Assembly (NCBI RefSeq): GCF_000412335.2
Contig: NZ_KE161030.1
Location: forward strand, 34,014-98,013
Reading direction: 5' to 3'
Origin: Cedecea davisae DSM 4568
GTDB taxonomy: Bacteria > Pseudomonadota > Gammaproteobacteria > Enterobacterales > Enterobacteriaceae
DNA length: 64,000 nt
Positions 54,208-62,728 of this stretch are shown in pieces; position 1 is the first letter of the stretch; each line of letters starts with the position of its first letter. A program made the position numbers and the translations under genes. Below the pieces are notes generated by a model that was given only the letters and a program-made list of their open reading frames with translations, ran no database searches and was not told the origin of the DNA.

Positions 54208-55143
54208 ATGACCATCAATGCTGAGAAGGCGGGTGAGAAAATATTGGTGCTTGGTGTGGGACAACTGGGTGCCGCAGTTCTGGACGCATTGCTTCCGGCG
54301 GCGGCTTCTCACGGGCACATTGTTACGGCAGGCGTTTCGCCAGGTTCGCTCGACGAAAACGGGCAGCTTCTTTCGCAAAAATATAAGAAATACGCGGCCG
54401 CGGGCGCTGATTTTGTTGCGCTGGATATTTCCGCCAGCGGCATCGAGCCGTTGGCTTCGCTGTTCCAGCAATTCGACACTGTCATCAACTGCATGGGGTT
54501 TGTTGCCGGGGCGGGAACACAGCTGAAAATCACCACGGCGGTGATTCAGGCGGGCGTTAAACGCTATTTCCCGTGGCAGTTTGGCGTTGATTACGATGTG
54601 GTTGGCAAAGGCAGCGGCCAGCCGGTGTGGGATGAACAGCATGATGTCAGGACATTGTTGCGCAGCCAGTCTTCTACCGAGTGGGTGATTGTTTCTACCG
54701 GCATGTTTACCAGTTTCTTGTTTGAGCCCGCGTTCGACGTGGTGAACTTGCAGGCCCGGACAATCAACGCTCTGGGCAGCTGGCAGACCCAAGTAACTAT
54801 CACTTCTCCGGAAGATATTGGGCGTTTAACGACGGCCATTTATCTCGAGCAGCCGCGCATCGTTAATCAGGTGGTTTTTATCGCGGGCGAAACGCTTAGC
54901 TACGGCAAACTGGCAGAGATTGTCGAAAGCGTTAGCGGAACGGGCTTTAGCAAAGCGGTGCTCGGCCTGCCGGATTTGCGAAGCGAACTGGGGCGTCAGC
55001 CGGATGAGCAGATGCTGCGTTATCGCACCGCCTTCGCGCGCGGAGAAGGTGTCTGGTGGCCGATGGAGAAAACGTATAATTTCGGGAAAAATATTCCCAC
55101 TCAGAAGGTTGAGGATTGGCTGCGGGCGTTACTGGCTGAATAA
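54208..55143 (+). CDS. NmrA/isoflavone-reductase-like NAD(P)-binding protein
   Basis: A 311-residue atypical short-chain dehydrogenase of the NmrA or aromatic-alcohol-reductase type. The nucleotide loop LVLGVGQLGAAVLDAL is at about 13-28 (GxGxxG). YFPWQFGVDYD (about 123-133) is the characteristic block after strand 5, and the C-terminal half carries the substrate region. The substrate is unknown. It is divergent from the LysR gene, which probably regulates it, and is separated from ddc by a bidirectional terminator. Confidence 0.82.
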   Translation: MTINAEKAGEKILVLGVGQLGAAVLDALLPAAASHGHIVTAGVSPGSLDENGQLLSQKYKKYAAAGADFVALDISASGIEPLASLFQQFDTVINCMGFVAGAGTQLKITTAVIQAGVKRYFPWQFGVDYDVVGKGSGQPVWDEQHDVRTLLRSQSSTEWVIVSTGMFTSFLFEPAFDVVNLQARTINALGSWQTQVTITSPEDIGRLTTAIYLEQPRIVNQVVFIAGETLSYGKLAEIVESVSGTGFSKAVLGLPDLRSELGRQPDEQMLRYRTAFARGEGVWWPMEKTYNFGKNIPTQKVEDWLRALLAE

Positions 55144-55147
55144 AATA

Positions 55148-55181
55148 AAAAGCCGATGGCGATTGCTCACCATCGGCTTTT
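55148..55181. terminator. bidirectional terminator between the NmrA-like gene and ddc
   Basis: AAAAGCCGATGG and CCATCGGCTTTT arms (55148-55159/55170-55181) with a 10-base loop serve both convergent genes. Confidence 0.9.
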
Positions 55182-55197
55182 CTCTGAGTACAAACGC

Positions 55198-56670
55198 TTA
55201 GGCGTTCAGCAGCGGCTCTGCGGTTTTCTCAACCAGCGCCAGCAGGACTTTTACGTCTTCCAGCGTCACGGTTGGGTTCAGCAGGGTCAGCTTCAGGCAG
55301 GTAACGCCCCGGTGCTCGGTCACGCCGACATTGGCGCGGCCGGACTCCAGCAATGCATCGCCGATTTTCTGGTTCAGCAGCGCCACTTCGGCGTCGCTGT
55401 AGCCAGCAAGGCTTGCAGGGCGGAAGCGGAACAGCACGCTTGCCAGCTGCGGCTGCATCACCAGCTCCAGAGAAGCATGGTCAGCCACATAGGCCGCTAC
55501 GTTCTGCGCCATGGTCACGCCGTGATCGATGATTTCGGCATACTGTTTCTGGCCCAGGGCTTCCAGACCCATCCACAGCTTCAATGCATCAAAGCGGCGG
55601 GTTGTTTGCAGAGATTTGGAGACCAGGTTTGGCACGCCTTGCTCTTCGTCGAACTCGGAGTTCAGGTATGCAGCCTGGTAGCGCATCAGCTCGTAATGGC
55701 GTTCATCCTTGAGCAGGAACGCGCCGCAGCTGATGGTCTGGAAGAACTGTTTGTGGAAGTCCAGAGTCACGGAATCCACCAGCTCCAGGCCGTCCAGGTA
55801 ATCGCGATACTTTTCGGAAAGCAGCAGTGCGCCGCCCCAGGCCGCATCAACGTGTACCCAGATTTTGTGTTCGGCAGCCAGCTTAGCAATCTCGCGCAGC
55901 GGGTCGATAGCACCGGCGTCGGTTGTCCCGGCGGTAGCGACAATCGCCATAATCTGCTCGCCGTTCGCTTTTGCCTGAGCGATTTTGTTCGCTAGGTCGC
56001 TAACGTCCATGCGGGCAAACTCGTCGGTTTTCACCAACGTGACGGACTGGTAGCCCATGCCCATCAGCGCCATGTTTTTCTGCACGGAGAAGTGGGCATT
56101 TTCAGAGCACAGCACCCGAATTTTGCGGATGTCGCCGGTCAGACCGTCCTGCTGGACGGAGTGACCCTGACGTGCAAAGTAAGCGTCACGCGCCAGCATC
56201 AGACCCATCAGGTTGCTCTGAGTGCCGCCGCTGGTGAACACGCCCGCGTCGCCAGCCGGGTAGCCAACTTGTGCGCGCAGCCATTCAATCAGCTTCATCT
56301 CAATGATGGTGGCCGACGGGCTTTGGTCCCAGGAGTCCATGCTCTGGTTGGTGGCGTTAATCAGCACTTCCGCGGCCTGGCTTACCACCAGGCTAGGGCA
56401 GTGCAGGTGCGCCACGCACTGCGGATGGTGCACCAGCAGGCTGTCTTTCAGGAAATACTCAATCGCGCGTTCAATCGCGACCTGGTTGCCCAGGCCCTGA
56501 GGATTGAAGTCGAGCTGAATACGTTCTTTCAGCTCGGCGACGGTTTTGCCCTGGTACATCTGAGGCTGCTGCAACCATTCCACTACGGCCTGGCTGGTCT
56601 GGGCGATCGCCTGCTGGTATTCCTCAATGCTCTGCGCTGAGGAGGCCAGAATCGGGTTAGATCGGGACAT
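55198..56670 (-). CDS. ddc: L-2,4-diaminobutyrate decarboxylase
   Basis: Ddc decarboxylates 2,4-diaminobutyrate to 1,3-diaminopropane. The 490-residue group II PLP decarboxylase carries the Schiff-base lysine K307 (LDFHKQFFQ), D275 in HVDAAWGG for the pyridine nitrogen, and TSGGTQSNL for the phosphate. ATG 56670 has GGAG 8 bases upstream. A GTG three codons earlier lies on top of that site. It follows dat by 14 bp as the second gene of a dat-ddc operon absent from E. coli K-12. Confidence 0.93.
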   Translation of the reverse strand: MSRSNPILASSAQSIEEYQQAIAQTSQAVVEWLQQPQMYQGKTVAELKERIQLDFNPQGLGNQVAIERAIEYFLKDSLLVHHPQCVAHLHCPSLVVSQAAEVLINATNQSMDSWDQSPSATIIEMKLIEWLRAQVGYPAGDAGVFTSGGTQSNLMGLMLARDAYFARQGHSVQQDGLTGDIRKIRVLCSENAHFSVQKNMALMGMGYQSVTLVKTDEFARMDVSDLANKIAQAKANGEQIMAIVATAGTTDAGAIDPLREIAKLAAEHKIWVHVDAAWGGALLLSEKYRDYLDGLELVDSVTLDFHKQFFQTISCGAFLLKDERHYELMRYQAAYLNSEFDEEQGVPNLVSKSLQTTRRFDALKLWMGLEALGQKQYAEIIDHGVTMAQNVAAYVADHASLELVMQPQLASVLFRFRPASLAGYSDAEVALLNQKIGDALLESGRANVGVTEHRGVTCLKLTLLNPTVTLEDVKVLLALVEKTAEPLLNA

Positions 56671-56684
56671 ATTATTCACTCCGG

Positions 56685-58070
56685 TCAGACAGCTTTGGCG
56701 CCAGCGGCTAACAAGGCTTGTTCAAATTTGCTCAGGAAAATTTCCAGCTCATCGTCAGTGATCAACAGAGATGGCAGCAGGCGCAGCACGCAGCCGTTAC
56801 GGCCACCGCGCTCCAGAATCAGGCCCGCTTCGAAGCATTTCTTCTGAATAAGAGCAGACAGCGCGCCGTCGGCCGGGTAGCAACCCATATGATCCTGGGC
56901 TTCTTCAGGCTTAACGATTTCAATCCCGAGCATCAGGCCCAGGCCGCGAACGTGGCCGATAACCGGGTAGCGCTTTTGCAGCTCAACCAGTTTGCCTTTC
57001 AGCCATTCGCCCTGAGCGGCAACTTTGTCTGCAACTTTGTTGTTTTTCAGGTATTTCAGCGTGGTCAGGCCGGTCGCCATTGCCAACTGGTTGCCGCGGA
57101 AGGTGCCGGTGTGGTGGCCAGGCTCCCAGGCATCGATCTCTTTTCTCAGGCCCAGCACGGCCAGCGGCAGACCGCCGCCAACGGCTTTGGACATCACGAT
57201 GATGTCTGGCTCAATACCGGCGTGTTCGTAGGCGAACAGCTTGCCGGTACGGGCAAAGCCAGCCTGAACTTCGTCGATAATCAGCACGATGCCGTGCTCT
57301 TTGGTCACTTTACGAATGCGTTGCAGCCACTCGGCCGGAGCCGGGTTCACGCCGCCTTCGCCCTGAACCGCTTCGAGAATAACGGCCGCAGGTTTGCGCA
57401 CGCCGCTTTCAACGTCGTTGATCAAGTTGTCGAAGTAGTAGGTCAGCGCTTTCACGCCGGCGTCACCGCCAATGCCCAGCGGGCAGCGGTACTGGTGCGG
57501 GTACGGCAGGAACTGGACTTCCGGCATCAGGCCATTGATGGCCTCTTTCGGAGACAGGTTGCCGGTTACCGACAGCGCACCGTGGGTCATGCCGTGATAG
57601 CCGCCGGAGAAGCTGATAACGCCGCTGCGGCCGGTGTGCTTTTTAGCCAGCTTAATCGCCGCTTCTACTGCGTCAGCGCCGGAAGGGCCGCAGAACTGCA
57701 GGCAAAATTCTTTACCCTGGCCCGGCAGCAAGGACAGCAGGTATTCGGAGAACTCGTCTTTTAACGGGGTCGTCAGGTCGAGTGTATGTAACGGCAAGCC
57801 GCTGGTAATGACATTTTGGATGCTTTGCAGGATATCAGGATGGTTATGGCCAAGCGCCAACGTTCCCGCACCGGCCAGACAGTCGAGATAACGATTATTC
57901 TCAACGTCAATTATCCAGGCGCCCTGGGCTTTGGCTATAGCGAACGGTAATTTGCGCGGGTAACTTCTGACATTCGATTCGAATTCAGCCTGTCTTGCCA
58001 AATAGGTTTCGTTGGTAGCGTTTGCAGATTGTGCATCTAAAGTATCAATACGGACTTTATCCGTCATCAT
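56685..58070 (-). CDS. dat: diaminobutyrate--2-oxoglutarate transaminase
   Basis: Dat makes 2,4-diaminobutyrate from aspartate 4-semialdehyde and glutamate. The 461-residue class III aminotransferase has the PLP lysine K295 ([13 protein letters not shown]) and D266 in [15 protein letters not shown], with [13 protein letters not shown] for the phosphate. The ATG at 58070 (or the adjacent 58067) follows AGGAGA. With Ddc it forms a pathway to 1,3-diaminopropane starting from the LysC branch. The pathway was first described in Acinetobacter. Confidence 0.93.
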   Translation of the reverse strand: MMTDKVRIDTLDAQSANATNETYLARQAEFESNVRSYPRKLPFAIAKAQGAWIIDVENNRYLDCLAGAGTLALGHNHPDILQSIQNVITSGLPLHTLDLTTPLKDEFSEYLLSLLPGQGKEFCLQFCGPSGADAVEAAIKLAKKHTGRSGVISFSGGYHGMTHGALSVTGNLSPKEAINGLMPEVQFLPYPHQYRCPLGIGGDAGVKALTYYFDNLINDVESGVRKPAAVILEAVQGEGGVNPAPAEWLQRIRKVTKEHGIVLIIDEVQAGFARTGKLFAYEHAGIEPDIIVMSKAVGGGLPLAVLGLRKEIDAWEPGHHTGTFRGNQLAMATGLTTLKYLKNNKVADKVAAQGEWLKGKLVELQKRYPVIGHVRGLGLMLGIEIVKPEEAQDHMGCYPADGALSALIQKKCFEAGLILERGGRNGCVLRLLPSLLITDDELEIFLSKFEQALLAAGAKAV

Positions 58071-58442
58071 ATCTCTCCTACAACCGTCGGCAGAAGCGCA
58101 ACGGCTGAATTAAGTAAACTAAATGTTATTCAGGGTGCGTAAAACGCGGCCAATATATGGCTTTTTACCCCCCCGCTCAATCATTTATTTTCCTCGATAT
58201 TTTTAATTTAAAATCAAATGGTTGATGACGCGTTTCGCAGATATCCAGACATCGGATCTGCCAACTATTGGCAATTGCAGGGAAAAAAGCCGCCGTAAGG
58301 CCTCTATTTTTCTCATTGCTTCAATCTGGCCAGACCAGATCAGGAGCTATCTGGAAACAATTGAGCACAAAAAGTTACCGGGGGAAATTCATCGGCAACA
58401 GAGGTTTTATTTTTGGCGTGCAGCGGGAAGCTATGGCGGCGT
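58071..58442. other. gene-free gap upstream of dat
   Basis: No convincing gene lies here. Two short plus-strand open frames (58222-58446, 58268-58477) lack ribosome sites and overlap each other. The stretch near dat (58090-58220) is AT-rich and should hold the dat-ddc promoter. I find no clear Fur box or other operator. Confidence 0.5.
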
Positions 58443-59309
58443 TTAGCGGTAAAAAATGGCTATACGTTCTTCGATAAGTTTGGTCAAAAAATCCAGCGTG
58501 GGCTTGTCACCGGACGAGCCATGTTGCAGGCAGAGGCCCAGAGCAGGGAGGCGGGGAAGGGTGTGGAGAACCGCTAAATCGTCAGGTTTACCCACCAGCG
58601 TACGTGCGGTAATCCCTAACCCGGCACGGGCTGCCGACCAGAGGCCATTAAGACTGCTGCTTGTGAATGCAATCCGCCAGCTAATACCGGCTGCATCCAG
58701 GGCTTCGAGGGCGCGGGTACGAAGTATGCAGGGGGCGTCAAAGAGCGCAAGGGGAAGCGGTTGTCCGGCGGCAAGGCACTCTGCTACTCGTTCGGCGGAA
58801 CCTATCCAGTGCAGAGGGATTTTTCCCAACTCGTTCTGAAGGGAGCCGGTATTCGTTTGCCAAAGTAAAGCCATATCCAGCTGTGAACGCTGAACGGCCG
58901 ATTCCAGCTCCGCATTGCGCGCAATTCTGGCTTCAACAATCACGGCGCTGTGAGCCCGGGTAAAGTCGCCCAGTATGTCGGTTAAAACACCTTCGCCAAA
59001 ATCCTCCTGAAAACCCACCCGCACTTTGCCGCCCAGCCGTGCGCCGCTGGCGGCGACTATTGCGGCATCGTTGAGCGCCAGAAGGCGTTTTGCATAGCTA
59101 AAAACGATTTCACCTGTCGGCGTCAGCGTCAGGCCGCGGCCCGCCTTTTTAACAACCGGGGCACCAACCTGCTCCTCCAGTTTTTTGAGCTGGGCGCTGA
59201 CCGCAGAGGTGGAGCGCCCGTGCCTGTCCGCTGCCCGCGAAAACGAGCCCAGTTCAATGCCGGAGACAAAGGTTCGCAGAACATCGAGATCTAAATGAGT
59301 CATCGCCAT
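58443..59309 (-). CDS. LysR-family transcriptional regulator
   Basis: A 288-residue LysR regulator with an N-terminal winged helix (about 5-65, LGSFSRAADRHGRSTSAVSAQLKKLE) and an effector-binding domain (about 92-285). The start may be 59309 or 59303 (MAM). The Shine-Dalgarno is weak (GGAA). It is divergent from the carboxymuconolactone-decarboxylase-like and tautomerase genes, the likely targets. A long inverted repeat fills the gap. The inducer is unknown. Confidence 0.88.
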   Translation of the reverse strand: MAMTHLDLDVLRTFVSGIELGSFSRAADRHGRSTSAVSAQLKKLEEQVGAPVVKKAGRGLTLTPTGEIVFSYAKRLLALNDAAIVAASGARLGGKVRVGFQEDFGEGVLTDILGDFTRAHSAVIVEARIARNAELESAVQRSQLDMALLWQTNTGSLQNELGKIPLHWIGSAERVAECLAAGQPLPLALFDAPCILRTRALEALDAAGISWRIAFTSSSLNGLWSAARAGLGITARTLVGKPDDLAVLHTLPRLPALGLCLQHGSSGDKPTLDFLTKLIEERIAIFYR

Positions 59310-59311
59310 TG

Positions 59312-59357
59312 TTCCAAAAAACGGGATTGTTAGTAAAAAATTATCTGATTTTTGGAA
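59312..59357. promoter_or_regulatory. inverted repeat in the LysR/CMD intergenic region
   Basis: TTCCAAAAA (59312-59320) and TTTTTGGAA (59349-59357) are perfectly complementary with 28 bp between, in the 97-bp gap between divergent genes. They may be the two half-operators of the LysR protein. Confidence 0.5.
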
Positions 59358-59406
59358 TGATAGTTGATGAGTATGCTCAGTTTGTCAACGCCAATAAGGA
59401 GACATC

Positions 59407-59739
59407 ATGAGCGAGGAAATACAAGAGATTCAGAGGGTTTTGAGCAGGGCTCCTAAGCTTGCCAGCCTGAGTACCGAGTTGTTATTTAAAGATATATGGG
59501 AGCGACCGGAGCTTAACAAACGCGACCGCAGCTTGATAACCGTGGCGGCATTGCTGGCGCTTTACCGGCCTGAACAGCTTCCTTTTCATCTGAGCCTGGC
59601 ACGTCAAAATGGTGTTCGTGACGAGGAAATCAGCGAGCTGATTACCCACCTCGCCTTTTATGCAGGCTGGCCCGCAGCGCACAGTGCATTACTAGCTTTT
59701 GATCGGCTGATTATCGCCGGTAGCAACGAGGAGAAATAA
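59407..59739 (+). CDS. carboxymuconolactone decarboxylase family protein
   Basis: A 110-residue all-helical protein of the CMD/AhpD-like superfamily, with the conserved run KRDRSLITVAALLAL and the LPFHLSLARQNGVRDEEISELI helix pair ending in LAFYAGWPAAHSAL. It lacks the CxxC of AhpD peroxidases, so it resembles the PcaC-type branch rather than a thiol peroxidase. AAGGAG precedes the ATG. It is followed after one base by a tautomerase gene, which suggests joint action on a small (aromatic-derived) acid. The substrate is unknown. Confidence 0.85.
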   Translation: MSEEIQEIQRVLSRAPKLASLSTELLFKDIWERPELNKRDRSLITVAALLALYRPEQLPFHLSLARQNGVRDEEISELITHLAFYAGWPAAHSALLAFDRLIIAGSNEEK

Positions 59740-59740
59740 T

Positions 59741-60127
59741 ATGCCGATTATTCATCTCAGCTTACTTAAAGGGAAAACGACAGCACATCTGGATGCGGTT
59801 TCGGCCAGCGTGCAGCAGGCTTTGGTCGAGGCTTTTGACGTGCCTGCTGATGACCTGTTCCAGGTTGTCCATCAACTGGCTGAAACGGAACTGCGTTTTG
59901 ACCGTCATTATATGGCTGGCCCGCGCAGTAATGCATGGTTGCTGGTTGAGATTACGGCGGGAAAGCCGCGCAATATCGAAACTAAAAAACGCTTCTATCA
60001 GGTGCTTACGGAGAGGCTGGCCGCCAAACCAGGGATCCATCCCAATGACGTTATGGTGGTTATCCGGCATAACAATCCGGAGGACTGGTCTTTTGGCGGC
60101 GGAACGGCAAGCCTGGTTCCGGCGTAG
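59741..60127 (+). CDS. tautomerase family protein
   Basis: A 128-residue protein that begins Met-Pro (MPIIHLSLLKGKT), so that removal of Met exposes the catalytic N-terminal proline of the tautomerase superfamily. Its length and the C-terminal block HPNDVMVVIRHNNPEDWSFG fit the longer Tautomerase_2 group rather than the roughly 62-residue 4-oxalocrotonate tautomerases. The start lies one base after the CMD-like gene, with GAGGAG before it. The true substrate is unknown. Confidence 0.87.
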   Translation: MPIIHLSLLKGKTTAHLDAVSASVQQALVEAFDVPADDLFQVVHQLAETELRFDRHYMAGPRSNAWLLVEITAGKPRNIETKKRFYQVLTERLAAKPGIHPNDVMVVIRHNNPEDWSFGGGTASLVPA

Positions 60128-60207
60128 CCTCTACCCCTTAAAATCGCTGGGCGCGGGGGAGTCATCGCTGTATATTTCAATGCACAACGATTATCAGGAC
60201 TCCCGCC

Positions 60208-61260
60208 GTGAACTTATTGACTCGCCGCCTGACTATAGGCGCTCTGTTACTGCTTTCCCCGCTCGCCGCGCTGGCGAACCGCACCATAACCGATCAACTT
60301 GGCCGCCAGGTGACTATTCCCGATGAGGTTGACCGCGTGGTGGTGTTGCAGCATCAAACCCTGAACCTGCTGGTGCAGATGAACGCTACCGACAAAGTGG
60401 TCGGCATTCTGGCTAACTGGAAGCAGCAACTGGGCGACGGCTATGCCCGGCTGGCTCCGGAGCTTGAGCATAAGGCTCAGCTTGGTGATTTGACCCACGT
60501 TGACGCGGAAAAACTGGTGGCGCTACATCCGCAGGCGGTCTTTGTCACCAACTACGCGCCGCAGGAGATGATCGACAGCATCAGCAAGCTCGGTATTCCG
60601 GTGATAGCGATCTCCCTACGGCACGACAAGCCGGGCGAGCAGGACAAGCTGAATCCTTCTATGGGCGATGAAGAGCAGGCCTATAACCTGGGTCTTAAAG
60701 AGGGCATCACGCTGATTGGCGAAGTGGTCAACAAACAGCAGCAGGCTAAAGAGCTTGTGGAGGCCACTTTCGCCGAGCGTAAGCTTGTCAGCGAGCGGCT
60801 GAAAGACATCCCTGAAAGCCAGCGCGTTCGGGCCTATATGGCTAACCCTGACCTGACGACCTACGGTTCCGGTAAATACACGGGCTTGATGATGGCTCAT
60901 GCGGGGGCGCTAAACGTTGCGGCAGCCACCGTTAAAGGGTTCAAACAGGTTTCAATGGAGCAGGTGATCGCCTGGGATCCACAGACGATCTTCGTGCAGG
61001 ATCGCTACCCGAAAGTAGTGAATGAAATCAAAAACGATCCGCAGTGGCAGACTATTGATGCGGTGAAGAACCACCGCGTCTGGCTTATGCCGGAGTACGC
61101 CAAGGCCTGGGGCTACCCGATGCCGGAGGCGATGGCTATAGGCGAGCTATGGATGGCGAAAAAACTCTACCCGGAAAAATTTCGCGACATTGATATGAAG
61201 AAAATCGCCGACAGCTGGTATCAGCGTTTTTATCGTACGCATTATGAGGGCGTTGAGTGA
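60208..61260 (+). CDS. periplasmic ABC substrate-binding protein (FecB/BtuF type)
   Basis: A 350-residue cluster A-type binding protein (PF01497-like) with a signal peptide (RRLTIGALLLLSPLAALA). It starts its fold with RTITDQLGRQVTIPDEVDRVVVL. Such proteins bind siderophores, cobalamin, haem or, in MolA-like members, oxyanions. The GTG start at 60208 follows AGGA by 8 bases. The next gene overlaps its stop by one base. No permease or ATPase gene is adjacent, so it must share a transporter encoded elsewhere or have lost it. Confidence 0.85.
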   Translation: MNLLTRRLTIGALLLLSPLAALANRTITDQLGRQVTIPDEVDRVVVLQHQTLNLLVQMNATDKVVGILANWKQQLGDGYARLAPELEHKAQLGDLTHVDAEKLVALHPQAVFVTNYAPQEMIDSISKLGIPVIAISLRHDKPGEQDKLNPSMGDEEQAYNLGLKEGITLIGEVVNKQQQAKELVEATFAERKLVSERLKDIPESQRVRAYMANPDLTTYGSGKYTGLMMAHAGALNVAAATVKGFKQVSMEQVIAWDPQTIFVQDRYPKVVNEIKNDPQWQTIDAVKNHRVWLMPEYAKAWGYPMPEAMAIGELWMAKKLYPEKFRDIDMKKIADSWYQRFYRTHYEGVE

Positions 61261-61964
61261 TGGATTTGCAGGTGCTGGCGGCGGGAAGCCTGCGCCTTGC
61301 CTGGCAGCCGCTGATGGCGCAGTTCTGCCGTGAAACCGGCATCCATGTTGATACCCGGTTTGCTCCGGCAGGTATGCTGAGGGAACGTATTGAGGCTGGT
61401 GAATATTGCAGCCTGTTTGCCTCGGCGAATATGGCTCATCCTCAGGCGCTGCTGGAGCAGGGGATAGCTTCTGCGGTTCAGCGTTTTGCCGGGAACACGC
61501 TCTGTGTGACGGCGGCGGCGCAAGTGGTGGAGGAGAAGAGCGACTGGCTAAGCCTGCTGGCTAATCCCGCGCTTCGCATTGCCACTTCCACGCCCGGCAG
61601 CGACCCTTCAGGTGATTACACCTGGCAGCTATTTGCCGGGTTGCAGTCGCGATTTGGCGTTGAGCTACACCACCGGGCCATACCGCTGGTTGGCGGGCCG
61701 GACAGCAAACCGGTTCCGCAGGGAGAGCTTGCCGCCGCGTGGTTAATCGGCAGCGGCCAGGCCGATCTCTTTATTGGCTATCGTAGCTATGCCGGTGTTT
61801 TAAAACAGCATAAGGAGCTGAGAGTGTTTGAAATTCCTCAGCCTTATAATATTGAAGCGAATTACGGCGTGGCGCTGTGCGATGAACGGGCAAGGCCGCT
61901 GTGGGCATTTCTCGGCTCCGATAGCGCCCGGGGAATATTATTGCAGAGTGGTTTTAGCGCCTGA
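61260..61964 (+). CDS. ModA-like substrate-binding protein without signal peptide
   Basis: A 234-residue protein resembling the molybdate-binding ModA fold: it opens with LQVLAAGSLRLAWQPLMAQF, the pattern usually seen just after the ModA signal peptide. Later blocks are STPGSDPSGDYTWQLFAG and ADLFIGYRSYAGVL. It begins directly with the mature-like sequence, so it may be cytoplasmic. ATG 61260 overlaps the upstream TGA (TGATG). A GTG at 61257 is an alternative. Coupling to a FecB/BtuF-type protein is unusual. A bidirectional terminator follows. Confidence 0.8.
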   Translation: MDLQVLAAGSLRLAWQPLMAQFCRETGIHVDTRFAPAGMLRERIEAGEYCSLFASANMAHPQALLEQGIASAVQRFAGNTLCVTAAAQVVEEKSDWLSLLANPALRIATSTPGSDPSGDYTWQLFAGLQSRFGVELHHRAIPLVGGPDSKPVPQGELAAAWLIGSGQADLFIGYRSYAGVLKQHKELRVFEIPQPYNIEANYGVALCDERARPLWAFLGSDSARGILLQSGFSA

Positions 61965-61970
61965 ATAATA

Positions 61971-61996
61971 AAAAACCGCTGGCAGCAGCGGCTTTT
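61971..61996. terminator. bidirectional terminator between the ModA-like gene and yjcB
   Basis: AAAAACCGCTG-GCAG-CAGCGGCTTTT stem-loop with A and T flanks serves both convergent genes. Confidence 0.85.
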
Positions 61997-62007
61997 ATGG
62001 GTTCCCG

Positions 62008-62289
62008 TCAGGGCATCATGGTTGGCCATTCCGCCGGCATGCGTGAGATTACGTTCACCAGCAGCTGCTTAAAGGATGCCCAGATAAGCGGGAAATCCTC
62101 CAGCGTCAGGCCCAATAAACCCATAGCAAACCAGCATGACGCGGCGATGCCCAGCCCGCTGCAGGCAAATGCCAGTATCCGGTAGTCGGAGCGGCGAAAC
62201 TGGATATTGAGGCTACTTGCCAGAAACATCAAAACGGCACTGACCAGCGGCCAGCGCAGCAAAAAAACGCCGGTAGTAATTGTTGCCAT
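62008..62289 (-). CDS. yjcB: YjcB family membrane protein
   Basis: A 93-residue inner-membrane protein collinear with E. coli YjcB: TGVFLLRWPLVSAVLMFLASSLNI, the conserved RFRRSDY turn, then SGLGIAASCWFAMGLLGL, giving about two to three hydrophobic helices. Function is unknown. In E. coli it separates ssb from pdeC, so it marks the return to the conserved backbone after the accessory segment. Confidence 0.9.
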   Translation of the reverse strand: MATITTGVFLLRWPLVSAVLMFLASSLNIQFRRSDYRILAFACSGLGIAASCWFAMGLLGLTLEDFPLIWASFKQLLVNVISRMPAEWPTMMP

Positions 62290-62728
62290 TCACCTTATTC
62301 CTCGAAAGCTGCAACTCTTCTGTTTGTTGCATCAATAATGTGAAGTCTATCACTATTGGGCATTTAATCACCAGTTTTGAGCGTGTTTTTCGTCGTTTTT
62401 ATCGCCGGAAAGGCGTCTTTTTAGGCTGGAATTAGCCGCGCAGCGGTGAACATTTTGTTTATCTGACGTTTACCGCAATTTCGTTTAAATAATCATTCCC
62501 TGCTGCTTTAACCCCAGAAAAAATCATATTCACTCGGCAGGTCAAATCTTAAGCTAAACAGTCTCCCGATTTAACTTATCTTATTGTTGCGCAAATTAAT
62601 TTTCGCTGAGTTAACGCCTGAATCCTATTGCTAAAACAGGCTTTATGATGCAACGTAATCGGCGGTCATCAGGTGGTTCCGGTAAGACATAAAAAATGAG
62701 CGGTTAATAGCAGGGACATGTGGGCATC
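62290..62728. other. gene-free gap between yjcB and pdeC
   Basis: About 440 bases separate the divergent starts of yjcB and pdeC. No open frame with a ribosome site is visible. The stretch is AT-rich between about 62330 and 62640 and presumably contains both promoters. I cannot assign one with confidence. Confidence 0.5.

Noticed and set aside
58222-58477. Two short plus-strand open frames upstream of the LysR gene
   Set aside because: They overlap each other in different frames, lack Shine-Dalgarno sequences and show no recognisable family features.
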